Source: Dermatobacter hominis (lineage in GTDB: Bacteria > Actinomycetota > Acidimicrobiia > Acidimicrobiales > Microtrichaceae). Taken from it: a stretch of DNA of 64,000 bases. The position numbers and the translations under genes were made by a program. The notes beneath the pieces are model-generated. The model was not told where the DNA came from, made no database searches, and saw only the letters and a list, made by a program, of their open reading frames with translations. Shown here piece by piece: positions 34,843 through 42,936 of this stretch. The DNA is taken from positions 4,597,061-4,661,060 of the forward strand of contig NZ_CP085840.1 in NCBI RefSeq assembly GCF_020715685.1, read 5' to 3'. Every line of letters begins with the position of its first letter. Position 1 is the first letter of the stretch.

Positions 34843-36135
34843 ATGCGCAGAAACGTCACTCGTGTGCTCATCGTCGCCGTCGCCGCACTGGGGCTCATCG
34901 CCTCGGCGTGTGGGGACGACGACGAGAAGAGCGACGATGCCACGACGACTTCCGCCGCCTCACAGGGCGGCGACCGGGGGAACAAGGACGGCGAGCTCAA
35001 GCTCGGCACCCTCGTGCCCCAGACCGGCGACCTGAGCGCGATCGTGAAATCGCTGCAAACCCCGGTGGACATGGCGGTCGCCTCCATCAACGCCGCCGGC
35101 GGCGTCAACGGCAAGCCGGTGGTGGTCGTCCAGGCCGACGACGGCACCAACCCGAACGTCGCGGCCACCAGCTACGCCAAGTTGGTCAACACCGACAAGG
35201 TCGACGCCATCATCGGCCCGGCGCCCTCGAACGTGGCCGCCAAGCTGCAGGAGTCGATCGGGACCGACAAGGTGCCCACCTGCTCCGGCTCGACGACGGC
35301 CGCCAACCTGAGCGGCGGTGGCGACGGCTACTTCTTCCGCACCGCACCCGGCGACGACCTCCAGGGCCCGGCCCTGGCCACGCTGATCACCGGTGACGGC
35401 AAGAACAAGGTGGCGATCCTGGCCCGCAACGACGACTACGGCGAGGGCTTCTCCGAGTCCCTCAAGACCGCCCTCGAGGACGGCGGCGCCGAGGTCACCG
35501 AGACGGTGCTCTACAACCCCGAGGCCTCGAACTTCGACGCCGACGTGCAGAAGGCCCTCGACTCGTCGCCCGACGCGGTGGCGGTCATCGGCTTCAACGA
35601 CGACGGCGCCAAGGTCATCAGCACGATGATCGGCAAGGGCGCCGGCCCGTCGCAGATCCCGATCTACACCGCTGACGGCATGCAGAGCTCCAGCTTCGCC
35701 AAGACGGTCGACCCGTCGGACCCGTCGAAGATCGCCGGCATCAAGGGCACCGCTCCGGCGGCCGCCCCGCAGGGCATCGAGAGCCCCTTCACCGCCGAGT
35801 TCGCGGCGACGGGCATCGACACGATCTTCTCGTCCTACTACTGGGACTGCACCAACCTGATGGCGCTGGCGGCCGTGAAGGCCAAGAGCGATGACAGCAC
35901 GGCGATCGCGGAGAACTTCGCCTCGAACCTCGAGGGCGACAACGACTGCAACAACTTCGCCGACTGCAAGAAGCTCCTCGAGGACGGCAAGACCATCCAC
36001 TACCGGGGTGCGTCGAGCATGTTCGAGAAGTGGAACGAGATGGAGCCCGGCACCGGCGTCTACGACGTCTGGGCCTACGGCACCGACGGCAAGTCGGCCA
36101 ACGTCGAGGGTGCGGCGCAGATCGCCATCGGCTGA
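34843..36135 (+). CDS. livK: Branched-chain amino acid ABC transporter, substrate-binding lipoprotein
   Basis: A 430-residue periplasmic-binding-type lipoprotein. The signal peptide has its lipobox near residue 22 (LIASAC) and is followed by an acidic/Thr-rich linker. The Leu/Ile/Val-binding fold follows: KLGTLVPQTGDLS, NAAGGVNGKPVVVVQADDG, AIIGPAPSNVAA and KVAILARNDDYGEGFSES. The ligand could be branched-chain amino acids or other small organics. The ATG at 34843 has a GAGGAGAG ribosome-binding site. The permease and ATPase genes lie downstream on the opposite strand, convergent with it, which is an unusual split for this transporter. Confidence 0.93.
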   Translation: MRRNVTRVLIVAVAALGLIASACGDDDEKSDDATTTSAASQGGDRGNKDGELKLGTLVPQTGDLSAIVKSLQTPVDMAVASINAAGGVNGKPVVVVQADDGTNPNVAATSYAKLVNTDKVDAIIGPAPSNVAAKLQESIGTDKVPTCSGSTTAANLSGGGDGYFFRTAPGDDLQGPALATLITGDGKNKVAILARNDDYGEGFSESLKTALEDGGAEVTETVLYNPEASNFDADVQKALDSSPDAVAVIGFNDDGAKVISTMIGKGAGPSQIPIYTADGMQSSSFAKTVDPSDPSKIAGIKGTAPAAAPQGIESPFTAEFAATGIDTIFSSYYWDCTNLMALAAVKAKSDDSTAIAENFASNLEGDNDCNNFADCKKLLEDGKTIHYRGASSMFEKWNEMEPGTGVYDVWAYGTDGKSANVEGAAQIAIG

Positions 36136-36176
36136 GCCGAGGTGAGCTGAGCGACCCACCCGACGGGTGGACGTGA

Positions 36177-36202
36177 CGGGGCGCCCCTGCGGGGGCGCCC
36201 CG
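36177..36202 (+). terminator. Terminator after livK
   Basis: Perfect 11-bp stem: CGGGGCGCCCC (36177-36187) and GGGGCGCCCCG (36192-36202) with a 4-nt loop, 41 bp past the livK stop. Confidence 0.8.
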
Positions 36203-36245
36203 CCCGCGTCCGGCCCCGGCTCGCGTCCGGCGCCGATCTACCGCC

Positions 36246-36486
36246 GAACTTGTACGCCACCGTCCCCATGGGCGACCGCCACGCACAAGTTCGATGGTGC
36301 TGCCGTTCCGCCGAACTTGTACGCCGACGTCCTCATGGGTGACCGTCACGTACAAGTTCAGTGGGGCTGCCGTTCCGCCGAACTTGTACGCCACCGTCCC
36401 CATGGGCGACCGCCACGTACAAGTTCGATGGTCGCCGTCGGACTTGTACGTCGTCGCCCTCATGGGTGACCGTCGCGTACAAGTTC
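36246..36486. repeat. Array of four 47-bp inverted-repeat units
   Basis: Units lie at 36246-36292, 36313-36359, 36380-36426 and 36440-36486. Each begins GAACTTGTACG and ends CGTACAAGTTC, forming 11-bp arms around 25 nt that include CATGGG(C/T)GACCG. Units 1 and 3 differ at one position. Units 2 and 4 form a second subtype. Linkers are 20, 20 and 13 bp, and two share GCTGCCGTTCCGCC. The array fills the gap between convergent livK and livF. Unit 1 has one arm mismatch (GCACAAG) and unit 4 begins GGACTTG. This is not CRISPR: the intervening sequences are not unique spacers. Confidence 0.9.
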
Positions 36487-36518
36487 GGTGGTGGGGGCGG
36501 GCGCCGGGGATGGCGCCG

Positions 36519-37256
36519 TCAGCGGTTGCGGACGAGCGAGCCCAGGTAGAGCTCGATGACCTTCGGGTCGCCGAGCAGCTCGGCGCCGGTGCCCGTGTAG
36601 GCGTCGACGCCGTTGTCGAGCACATAGCCCCGGTGGCAGATCCGCAGCGCCTTGTGCGCGTTCTGCTCGACGATGAGCACCGACACGCCGGCGTGGTTGA
36701 TGGCCGAGATGCGGGCGAACACCTCGTCCTGCATGGCGGGGGAGAGGCCGGCGGACGGCTCGTCGAGGAGGAGCAGGCTCGGCTCCATCATCAGCGCCCG
36801 GGCCATGGCGAGCACCTGGCGCTGGCCGCCGGACAGCGAGTCGGCCCGGTCGCCCCGCCGGCTCTGCAGCGCCGGGAACAGGTCGAGCACCTCGTCGCGG
36901 CGGGCGTCGAAGCGGTCGGGCCGCAGGAACACGCCCATGCGGAGGTTCTCCTCGACCGTGAGCGTCCCGAACACGTTCTGGACCTGCGGGACGTAGCCCA
37001 CGCCCCGCGACACCAGGTCGAAGCCCCGCACGCCGACGATGTCCTGGCCGTCCATCGTCATCGTCCCCGAGCGCACCGGCACGAGGCCGAACACGGCCTT
37101 GATCAGCGTCGACTTGCCGGCGCCGTTCGGACCGATGATGCCGACGAGCTCCGAGCGGGCGACCTCGACCGACGCGCCCCGGAGGATGTCGACGCCGGGC
37201 ACGTACCCGGCGACGAGGTCACGGGCGACGAGGAGCGGCTCGCCGGGCGTGCTCAC
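36519..37256 (-). CDS. livF: Branched-chain amino acid ABC transporter ATPase LivF
   Basis: A 245-residue ATPase with an intact Walker A (GPNGAGKST), signature LSGGQRQVLAMARAL, Walker B (LLLLDEPSAGLSP) and switch His region (VLIVEQNAHKAL). The length and the order after LivG fit LivF. It powers import through the LivH/LivM channel. GTG 37256 overlaps the livG stop by four nt. It is the last gene of the livHMGF operon, and its stop faces the 47-bp inverted-repeat array. Confidence 0.95.
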   Translation of the reverse strand: MSTPGEPLLVARDLVAGYVPGVDILRGASVEVARSELVGIIGPNGAGKSTLIKAVFGLVPVRSGTMTMDGQDIVGVRGFDLVSRGVGYVPQVQNVFGTLTVEENLRMGVFLRPDRFDARRDEVLDLFPALQSRRGDRADSLSGGQRQVLAMARALMMEPSLLLLDEPSAGLSPAMQDEVFARISAINHAGVSVLIVEQNAHKALRICHRGYVLDNGVDAYTGTGAELLGDPKVIELYLGSLVRNR

Positions 37257-38227
37257 GAGCCCGCCTCGCGGCCGTCCGCCTGATCGTCGTCATCCTGGGG
37301 CTGATCGCCGCCATCTCCGGGCTGACCGTCGGCACCGGGCTGGGCGTCGCCGTCGGTGCCGGAGTAGAGCCGCTCGACCGCCGGCATCATCTCGGCCTCC
37401 ATGTCGCGCAGGTCGCCGCTGGAGCCGCCCAGGTAGGCGTCGATGACCCGCTCGTCGGACGCGACCTGGCCGGCGGTGCCGGTGGCGATGATGCGGCCCT
37501 CAGCCATGCACACGACCACGTCGGAGATGGCGGACACCACGTCCATGTCGTGCTCGACGAAGAGCACGGTGATGCCCTCGCCGGGCAGCTCACGGATCTT
37601 GTCGAGGAGCAGCTGGCGCAGCGCCGGGTTCACGCCGGCCATCGGCTCGTCGAGCATGAGGAGGCGGGGGGCGGCCATCACGCCCCGGGCCAGCTCGAGC
37701 AGCTTGCGCTGGCCGCCCGAGAGCGTGCCGGCCTTGTCGTCGAGCTTCTCTCCGAGGCCGACCCAGCGCCCGAGCTCCGCAGCGCGCTCGCCGAGCTCCT
37801 CCTCCTGCTTGCGCCAGACCCAGGGGAGCAGCGCGGCGCGGAGGTGCTCGCCCTTCTGGTCCTTGGCCGCCAGCCGGATGTTGTCGAGCACCGAGAGGCG
37901 GGGGAAGACGCGGGCGGTCTGGAAGGTGCGGACCATGCCGCCACGGGCCACGGCGTAGGCCGGCTTGCCGCTCATGTCCTGGCCCTCGAACCGCCACGAG
38001 CCGCCGTCGGCCCGCTCGAAGCCGGTGAGGACGTTGAAGAACGTGGTCTTGCCGGCGCCGTTCGGGCCGATCAGGGCCACGACGCTGCCGCGCTCGACCA
38101 CCATGCGGTCCACGTCGACGGCCCGGACGCCGCCGAAGGACCGGTGGACGTCGTCGGCGACGAGGATCGGACCGGCCGCATCGGGCGCGGGCGCGTCGGG
38201 GACCTCGGGCGGCGCGACGTCACTCAC
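37253..38227 (-). CDS. livG: Branched-chain amino acid ABC transporter ATPase LivG
   Basis: A 324-residue ATPase, longer than the usual ~255 owing to an acidic C-terminal extension rich in Asp, Gln and Gly. It has Walker A (GPNGAGKTT), the Liv-specific segment MVRTFQTARVFPRLSVLDN, signature LSGGQRKLLELARGV, Walker B (LLMLDEPMAGVNP) and VLFVEHDMDVV. GTG 38227 overlaps the end of livM by 8 nt. It pairs with LivF. The C-terminal ~50-residue low-complexity tail has no known function. Confidence 0.95.
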   Translation of the reverse strand: MSDVAPPEVPDAPAPDAAGPILVADDVHRSFGGVRAVDVDRMVVERGSVVALIGPNGAGKTTFFNVLTGFERADGGSWRFEGQDMSGKPAYAVARGGMVRTFQTARVFPRLSVLDNIRLAAKDQKGEHLRAALLPWVWRKQEEELGERAAELGRWVGLGEKLDDKAGTLSGGQRKLLELARGVMAAPRLLMLDEPMAGVNPALRQLLLDKIRELPGEGITVLFVEHDMDVVSAISDVVVCMAEGRIIATGTAGQVASDERVIDAYLGGSSGDLRDMEAEMMPAVERLYSGTDGDAQPGADGQPGDGGDQPQDDDDQADGREAGS

Positions 38228-39218
38228 CGATGACCGCCTCGGACTTGTCGCCCAGCAGGCCCTGCGGGCGGAAGACGAGCAGGAGCACGATCGCCAGGCC
38301 CACGAGCACGTACCGGACCGCGCCGGTGTCGGTGCCGTCGATGAACCACCAGCCGTCGCCGATGGCCTGCGTGAGGATGCTGTTGAGCAACGAGATCACG
38401 AACCAGTACACGATCGCGCCGATCGGCGGGCCGAGCACCGTCGCGACGCCGCCGAGGATCACGACGAGGTACCAGTTGAACGTCGTCTGCGACACGAAGA
38501 AGTTGGGCTGCACGAACCCGCCGTCGAACATGAAGATGATGCCGGCGAGCCCGCCGATCACGCTGCCCAGCACGAACGCCTGGAGCTTCAGCTTGAAGAC
38601 GTGCTTGCCGAGCGAGCGGGCGGCCTCCTCGTCCTCCCGGATGGCCTTGAGCAGTCGGCCCCACGGACTGCGCGCCAGGCCCCACACGAGCAGGCAGCAG
38701 AGCGCGACGAGGGTCCAGCCCACGCTGATTGTCCACAGCGTGTTCTGGTTGAAGCTGAACGAACCCCAGCCGTAGCGGCCCTCGGGGATGGGGTTGACCG
38801 AGAAGAAGTCCTCGGCGATCCCGGTCAGGCCGATCGGGCCGCCGGTGATGTCCTGCATCCGGGCGGAGTTCACGACCACCCGGATGATCTCGGCGGCCGA
38901 GATCGTGGCGATGGCGAGGTAGTCGGCCCGGAGCCGCAGGGTGGGCAGGCCGAGCAGGAGGCCGAGGAGCGCAGCGGCGAGGAGGCCGATGATGGCGCCG
39001 ACCCAGAGGGGGAGCCCGCGGTCGACGCTGATGGCCGCGCCGTAGGCGCCGACGAGCCCGGAGGCGACCGCGCCGAAGTTCAGCAGCCCGGCGTAGCCGA
39101 ACTGGATGTTCAGCCCGATGGCGCCGAGCGCGTAGACGACGCTCGGCACCGCCACCATGTCACGGAGGCCGTCGACGAGGGCGGCGCCGACGTCGATCGC
39201 GAGCACGGGCGCGCTCAT
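38220..39218 (-). CDS. livM: Branched-chain amino acid ABC transporter permease LivM
   Basis: A 332-residue membrane permease with about eight to ten helices. The Liv/Hmg-type landmarks are visible: GLNIQFGYAGLLNFG, LRADYLAIATISAAEIIRVV and the conserved cytoplasmic loop SPWGRLLKAIREDEEAARSLG, which contacts the ATPases. The C-terminal GLAIVLLLVFRPQGLLG also matches the family. It forms a heterodimeric channel with LivH. It lies 10 bp downstream of livH and overlaps livG, all one operon. Confidence 0.95.
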   Translation of the reverse strand: MSAPVLAIDVGAALVDGLRDMVAVPSVVYALGAIGLNIQFGYAGLLNFGAVASGLVGAYGAAISVDRGLPLWVGAIIGLLAAALLGLLLGLPTLRLRADYLAIATISAAEIIRVVVNSARMQDITGGPIGLTGIAEDFFSVNPIPEGRYGWGSFSFNQNTLWTISVGWTLVALCCLLVWGLARSPWGRLLKAIREDEEAARSLGKHVFKLKLQAFVLGSVIGGLAGIIFMFDGGFVQPNFFVSQTTFNWYLVVILGGVATVLGPPIGAIVYWFVISLLNSILTQAIGDGWWFIDGTDTGAVRYVLVGLAIVLLLVFRPQGLLGDKSEAVIGE

Positions 39219-39228
39219 GCCGCGCCCG

Positions 39229-40626
39229 TCATGCCGTCCGGGCCTTCACGCCGAAGATGCCCTGGGGGCGGATGAGCAGGACGACGACCAGGGTGGCGAG
39301 CGCCACCACGATCTTGAGGTCGGCGTCGAGCCAGAAGGTCGAGACGTCGGAGACGACGCCCACGACGAGCCCGCCGACCATGGCGCCGAACGTCGTGCCG
39401 AGACCGCCGAGCACGACGGCCGCGAAGGTCACCAGCAGCACGCGCTGGCCCATGTTCCACGCGGCGGAGTCGGTGCTGGCCAGCATGATCCCCGACAGGC
39501 CGGCCAGGAGGCCGGCGATCACCCAGACCATGAGGATGACCCGCTGGTCGTCGATGCCCGACGCGATCGACAGGTCGCGGTTGTCGGACACGGCCCGGAT
39601 GGCGGTGCCGAGCCGGGCCCGCTGGAGGAACAGCGCCACGGCGAGCAGGCAGATGAAGGCGACGGCGGTGATCACCAGGTCCTTCGGCCGCAGCGAGATC
39701 GGGCCGAGCTCGACGGTGGGGGCCTGGGCCGCGTACTGGGCGTACTGCTGCGGGCCCTGGCCGAAGATGATGCTGAAGAGGTAGCGCAGGGCGAACGCCA
39801 TGCCGATCGAGACCACCATCTGCGACACCACGGGCATGCCCCGCCGCCGCAGTGGCCGGTAGACGCCGAGCTCGAAGCTGGCGCCGAACACGCCGGTCAG
39901 GAGGATGCCGCCGATCGCGGCCAGCAGCAGCGGCAGCCCCAGGCCGCCGTCGGAGACGTTGAGGTACCAGGTGGCGATGGCCCCGAAGGCGATCAGCTCG
40001 CCGTGGGCGAAGTTGGTGAGGCCCGTCGTGCCGAAGATCAACGACAGGCCGACGGCGGCGAGCGCGATCACAAGGCCGAAGCGCACGCCGCTCGCCGTCA
40101 GGCTGGCGAGGCGCTCGAAGTCGGAGGGCCCGGAGGCGGCCTCCTGGCCCGCCTCGGACAGGCGGAACACGACCGGGCGGGCGCCGGTGGCCTGCACCAC
40201 CGGGGTCAGCGTGGCCTTGGCGCCCTCGGCCAGCGCGACCCCGTCGGGGAGCGAGTCGACGTCGAGCTCCACCTCGTAGCGGCCGGCGCCCGGGACGGGG
40301 ATCTGCACCTTGCCCTCGGCGTCGGACGTGGCCCGGCCGACCTCGGTGCCGTCCTGCGACACGGTCACGGTGACGCCCTCGAGCGGCTCCTGCTCGGTGC
40401 CGGCGGTCAGCGTCGTCGTGATGCTGGGGCCGGTCCCGGTCGGCGCGCCGGGCTGCCCGGGCGCCGTCGTGGTCGGCGCAGCGGTGGTCGGCGTGGTGCC
40501 CGAGGGCTCCTGCGCGCCGGCGCCCGACGCCGTCGCGATCGACAGGACGGCGGACAGCACGAGCAGCCCGCCAAACGCGCAGAGCGCGGCGCGACGGCTC
40601 CAGGACGTGCTGCTCACCTGCACCAT
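39229..40626 (-). CDS. livH: LivH permease with fused N-terminal carboxypeptidase-regulatory-like domain
   Basis: A 465-residue protein, about 165 longer than ordinary LivH. Residues 1-40 contain a signal-like helix (LCAFGGLLVLSAVLSIA). A Thr/Pro linker follows (to ~75), then a beta-sandwich resembling CarboxypepD_reg (VTVTVSQDGTEVGRATSDAE, RYEVELDVDSLPDG). The canonical LivH permease begins near residue 170: LTNFAHGELIAFGAIATWYL, VVSIGMAFALRYLF, IRAVSDNRDLSIASGID and LIRPQGIFG. The extra domain would be outside the membrane. ATG 40626 is used; a GTG at 40623 is adjacent. Confidence 0.92.
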   Translation of the reverse strand: MVQVSSTSWSRRAALCAFGGLLVLSAVLSIATASGAGAQEPSGTTPTTAAPTTTAPGQPGAPTGTGPSITTTLTAGTEQEPLEGVTVTVSQDGTEVGRATSDAEGKVQIPVPGAGRYEVELDVDSLPDGVALAEGAKATLTPVVQATGARPVVFRLSEAGQEAASGPSDFERLASLTASGVRFGLVIALAAVGLSLIFGTTGLTNFAHGELIAFGAIATWYLNVSDGGLGLPLLLAAIGGILLTGVFGASFELGVYRPLRRRGMPVVSQMVVSIGMAFALRYLFSIIFGQGPQQYAQYAAQAPTVELGPISLRPKDLVITAVAFICLLAVALFLQRARLGTAIRAVSDNRDLSIASGIDDQRVILMVWVIAGLLAGLSGIMLASTDSAAWNMGQRVLLVTFAAVVLGGLGTTFGAMVGGLVVGVVSDVSTFWLDADLKIVVALATLVVVLLIRPQGIFGVKARTA

Positions 40627-40660
40627 TGGCGCCGCATCATACGGACCGGGCGGCAGGGCC

Positions 40661-40714
40661 TGCCCGGATGGTCCCGTCTGCCCGGATGGTCCCGTCGAGC
40701 CGGATGGTCCCGTC
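40661..40714. repeat. Three tandem 18-bp repeats upstream of livH
   Basis: TGCCCGGATGGTCCCGTC at 40661-40678 and 40679-40696 are identical; 40697-40714 (GAGCCGGATGGTCCCGTC) differs at three positions. On the minus strand they lie in the livH leader, between the small lipoprotein gene and livH. In the livH frame they read as TGPSG repeats, but no start codon context supports coding use. Confidence 0.75.
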
Positions 40715-40735
40715 TGCGGCGCGGTGCGCCCTGGA

Positions 40736-41179
40736 TCAGAGGACGATCGTGTTGGAGCAGGACCAGGCGTCGGCCGGCAGCGCCCACGGCGAGCCGGCGA
40801 AGGCGGTCGCCGTGCCCTGGCCGAGGGACGAGCAGATCGTGTCGGCCGCGGCCTGATCGGCGCCGCGGACGATCGTGATCGCACCGACCGGCGTGCCCGA
40901 GCACGTGCCGTTGCCCGAGATGGAGAACAGGCTGCCGACGAGGAAGGCGGAGATCGTGGCGTTGCCGGCCTGGTTCGCGGTGCCGCTGTAGTTGAGGTCC
41001 GGCGCGGCGTTGCCGTCGGTGCCGGCGCCGTCGATGCAGCCGGCGGCGAGCCAGCCGCCGGGCACCGTGGGCACGGTCGGGGTGGTCGGCGCAGCGCAGG
41101 CCGCCGCGCCCAGGACGACGACCGAGGCGACGGCGGCCGCGATCAGTCGGTTGCGAGACACGACGGTGCCCAACTGCAT
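40736..41179 (-). CDS. Small secreted lipoprotein upstream of livHMGF
   Basis: A 147-residue precursor with a lipoprotein signal (SVVVLGAAAC lipobox, Cys near residue 29) and a Pro/Thr linker. The compact domain contains four more Cys residues (AAGCIDGAG, GNGTCSGTP, ADTICSSLG and AWSCSNTIVL), which could form two disulfides. No family is recognised. The ATG at 41179 is preceded by TTGGGGGGATATCC, a strong ribosome-binding site. A -10-like TACAGT (complement of 41232-41237) lies about 50 nt upstream. It may be co-transcribed with livH, which starts 110 bp downstream. Confidence 0.78.
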   Translation of the reverse strand: MQLGTVVSRNRLIAAAVASVVVLGAAACAAPTTPTVPTVPGGWLAAGCIDGAGTDGNAAPDLNYSGTANQAGNATISAFLVGSLFSISGNGTCSGTPVGAITIVRGADQAAADTICSSLGQGTATAFAGSPWALPADAWSCSNTIVL

Positions 41180-41276
41180 GGATATCCCCCCAAGGTGGCG
41201 AGCGTGGCGCTCTTCCTGAACAGCTTTCAGCACTGTAGACCATCGCCGCTCCGGCGCCGAGGCCCGATCGGCCACG

Positions 41277-41348
41277 GCGCCCCGGACCGCCCGGCGTTCG
41301 GCGCCCCGGACCGCCCGCCGTCCGGGCGCCCCGGAACGCGCGGTCGAG
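41277..41348. repeat. 24-bp tandem repeat, about three copies
   Basis: Units at 41277-41300 and 41301-41324 (both beginning GCGCCCCGGACCGCCCG) differ at two positions. A third degenerate copy follows to about 41348. They lie upstream of the promoter of the small lipoprotein gene and have no evident coding role. Confidence 0.65.
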
Positions 41349-41432
41349 GCGGTTCGTCGATGGGCAACATCACCTGTCAACGGAATGGGCCGTTCTGCCG
41401 TTGTAAGTGCTGGTGGTGGGGCGACCACCGGT

Positions 41433-41464
41433 GGGGGTTCCCGGTCTCAGGGCCGGGAACCCCC
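41433..41464. terminator. Strong hairpin in the long spacer after rnpB
   Basis: Perfect 12-bp stem GGGGGTTCCCGG (41433-41444) with 41453-41464 and an 8-nt loop. It lies in the 633-bp spacer 41180-41812, about 350 bp downstream of the rnpB 3' end. No protein gene was found in that spacer. Confidence 0.55.
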
Positions 41465-41601
41465 TCACCGCGTTCGGGCCAGGCGCGTTCCGACGGGGCG
41501 CGAACGCCCCTCGGGGCGGCCAGGATCGGGTGTGACGATTTTCACCCGGCCGGGATGTCTGAGCCGTCCGACCCCCGGGTATTGAAAGCGCATCATCACC
41601 C

Positions 41602-41673
41602 CCACGGTTCGCAACGACCGTGGTGACGAGCCCCGGTCCTCCTTCCCTCTCCCGCCTAGGACCGGGGCTCGTC
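41602..41673. other. Tandem hairpins, possible small RNA or terminator
   Basis: CCACGGT (41602-41608) with ACCGTGG (41616-41622) forms a first stem. GACGAGCCCCGGTCCT (41625-41640) with 41658-41673 forms a perfect 16-bp stem and a 17-nt pyrimidine-rich loop. The second hairpin is stable enough to be a terminator, or the core of a small RNA on either strand. No ORF of note lies here. Confidence 0.5.
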
Positions 41674-41707
41674 CGCGTCTTGCCCACCGTTCCGGCGGCC
41701 CGGCTCG

Positions 41708-41782
41708 GCTCTGGCGGCCAGGCTCGGCCCCTGCTTCGGCGGCGCCGGCGGTCGGGAGATGACGGAAACCGCCGCCAGAGCG
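41708..41782 (-). terminator. Hairpin downstream of rnpB carrying the shared 32-nt element
   Basis: GCTCTGGCGGC (41708-41718) and GCCGCCAGAGC (41771-41781) are a perfect 11-bp inverted repeat beginning about 30 nt after the rnpB 3' end on the minus strand. The segment 41751-41782 matches 7854-7885 at 28 of 32 positions. This is the most likely rnpB terminator. Confidence 0.55.
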
Positions 41783-41812
41783 GGAAGCGGACGGGGATCG
41801 GGTCGGTGGTTG

Positions 41813-42192
<380 letters not shown>

Positions 42193-42296
42193 CCCGTCCA
42201 GTGTGCCAGCGGCCGCGGTGCGGGGCACCTCGGGAACACGCACGGCGGGACCGGCGTTCCCACAGGACGGAGCCACCGACGAGAACGGGCAGGACC

Positions 42297-42833
42297 ATGA
42301 CCGACACCACGACCTCCGGACCGAGCGCCCCGGCCTCGTCGCCCGATGCCGCGACGGCGCCCGACGCGGCCGAGCAGGCCCACGTGCGCGAGGTCGGCCA
42401 CCTCGTCCTCTACGTGTCCGACCTCGCCCGCTCGGTCGAGTTCTACGGCGGCGTCCTCGGCTGGCGGCAGATCGTCGGCGAGCCCGGCGTCCCGGTCGCG
42501 GCCTTCTCCGGCGGCCGCACCCACCACGAGCTCCTGCTCATCGAGGTCGGCCCCGGCGCCACCCCGATCCCGCCCGGTCGCCGGGTCGGCATGTACCACT
42601 TCGGCCTCAAGGTCGGCGACACCGACGACGAGCTGCGCGAGGTCCTGGACCGCCTGCGCAGCCGGCCCGACCTCGTCACGATGGTGGGCGCGTCCGACCA
42701 CGTCGTGACCCACAGCCTGTACGTGCAGGACCCCGACGGGAACGAGGTCGAGCTCTACGTCGACGTCCCCGGCGTGGACTGGCGCAGCGACCCGTCGCTC
42801 ATCGCCGCCCCCGTCCGCCCGCTGCGCCTCTGA
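42297..42833 (+). CDS. VOC-family extradiol-dioxygenase-like protein
   Basis: A 178-residue single glyoxalase/BRP fold pair. Residues 1-28 are an Ala/Pro/Ser-rich leader. The motifs VGHLVLYVSDLARSVEFYGG, MYHFGLKVGDTDDEL and GNEVELYVDVPG supply the His, His and Glu metal ligands expected of catechol-2,3-dioxygenase-like or glyoxalase-like enzymes. The substrate is unknown. The ATG at 42297 follows AGGACC. It begins just past the rnpB 5' end on the opposite strand and ends at a 48-bp perfect palindrome facing the haem oxygenase gene. Confidence 0.88.
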   Translation: MTDTTTSGPSAPASSPDAATAPDAAEQAHVREVGHLVLYVSDLARSVEFYGGVLGWRQIVGEPGVPVAAFSGGRTHHELLLIEVGPGATPIPPGRRVGMYHFGLKVGDTDDELREVLDRLRSRPDLVTMVGASDHVVTHSLYVQDPDGNEVELYVDVPGVDWRSDPSLIAAPVRPLRL

Positions 42834-42871
42834 CGCCGGCCCACCGGGCGGCCCCGGCCGCCGCCCCCGGG

Positions 42872-42919
42872 TTCTGTGATGCTGGATACGCCTGATCAGG
42901 CGTATCCAGCATCACAGAA
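42872..42919. terminator. 48-bp perfect palindrome between convergent genes
   Basis: 42872-42895 and 42896-42919 are exact reverse complements with no spacer, centred on TGATCA. The element lies 38 bp after one stop codon and 17 bp before the opposing one, so it fits a bidirectional terminator. The stem length and perfection are unusual. Confidence 0.85.
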
Positions 42920-42936
42920 TGGGTCGTGTGCGGGCC

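Noticed and set aside
36246..36486. CRISPR array
   Set aside because: Repeats are themselves inverted repeats, the linkers are similar to each other rather than unique, and no cas gene is near.
36294..37283. Open frames reading through the repeat array
   Set aside because: They are created by the repeats themselves and then run antisense to livF; no independent coding signal.
40627..40884. N-terminal extension of LivH with TGPSG repeats
   Set aside because: It would overlap the upstream lipoprotein gene; the Met at 40626 followed by a signal-like helix is a better start.
41579..41625. Possible single CRISPR-like repeat (GTATTGAAAG...)
   Set aside because: The ATTGAAAG end is suggestive, but only one copy exists in the window.
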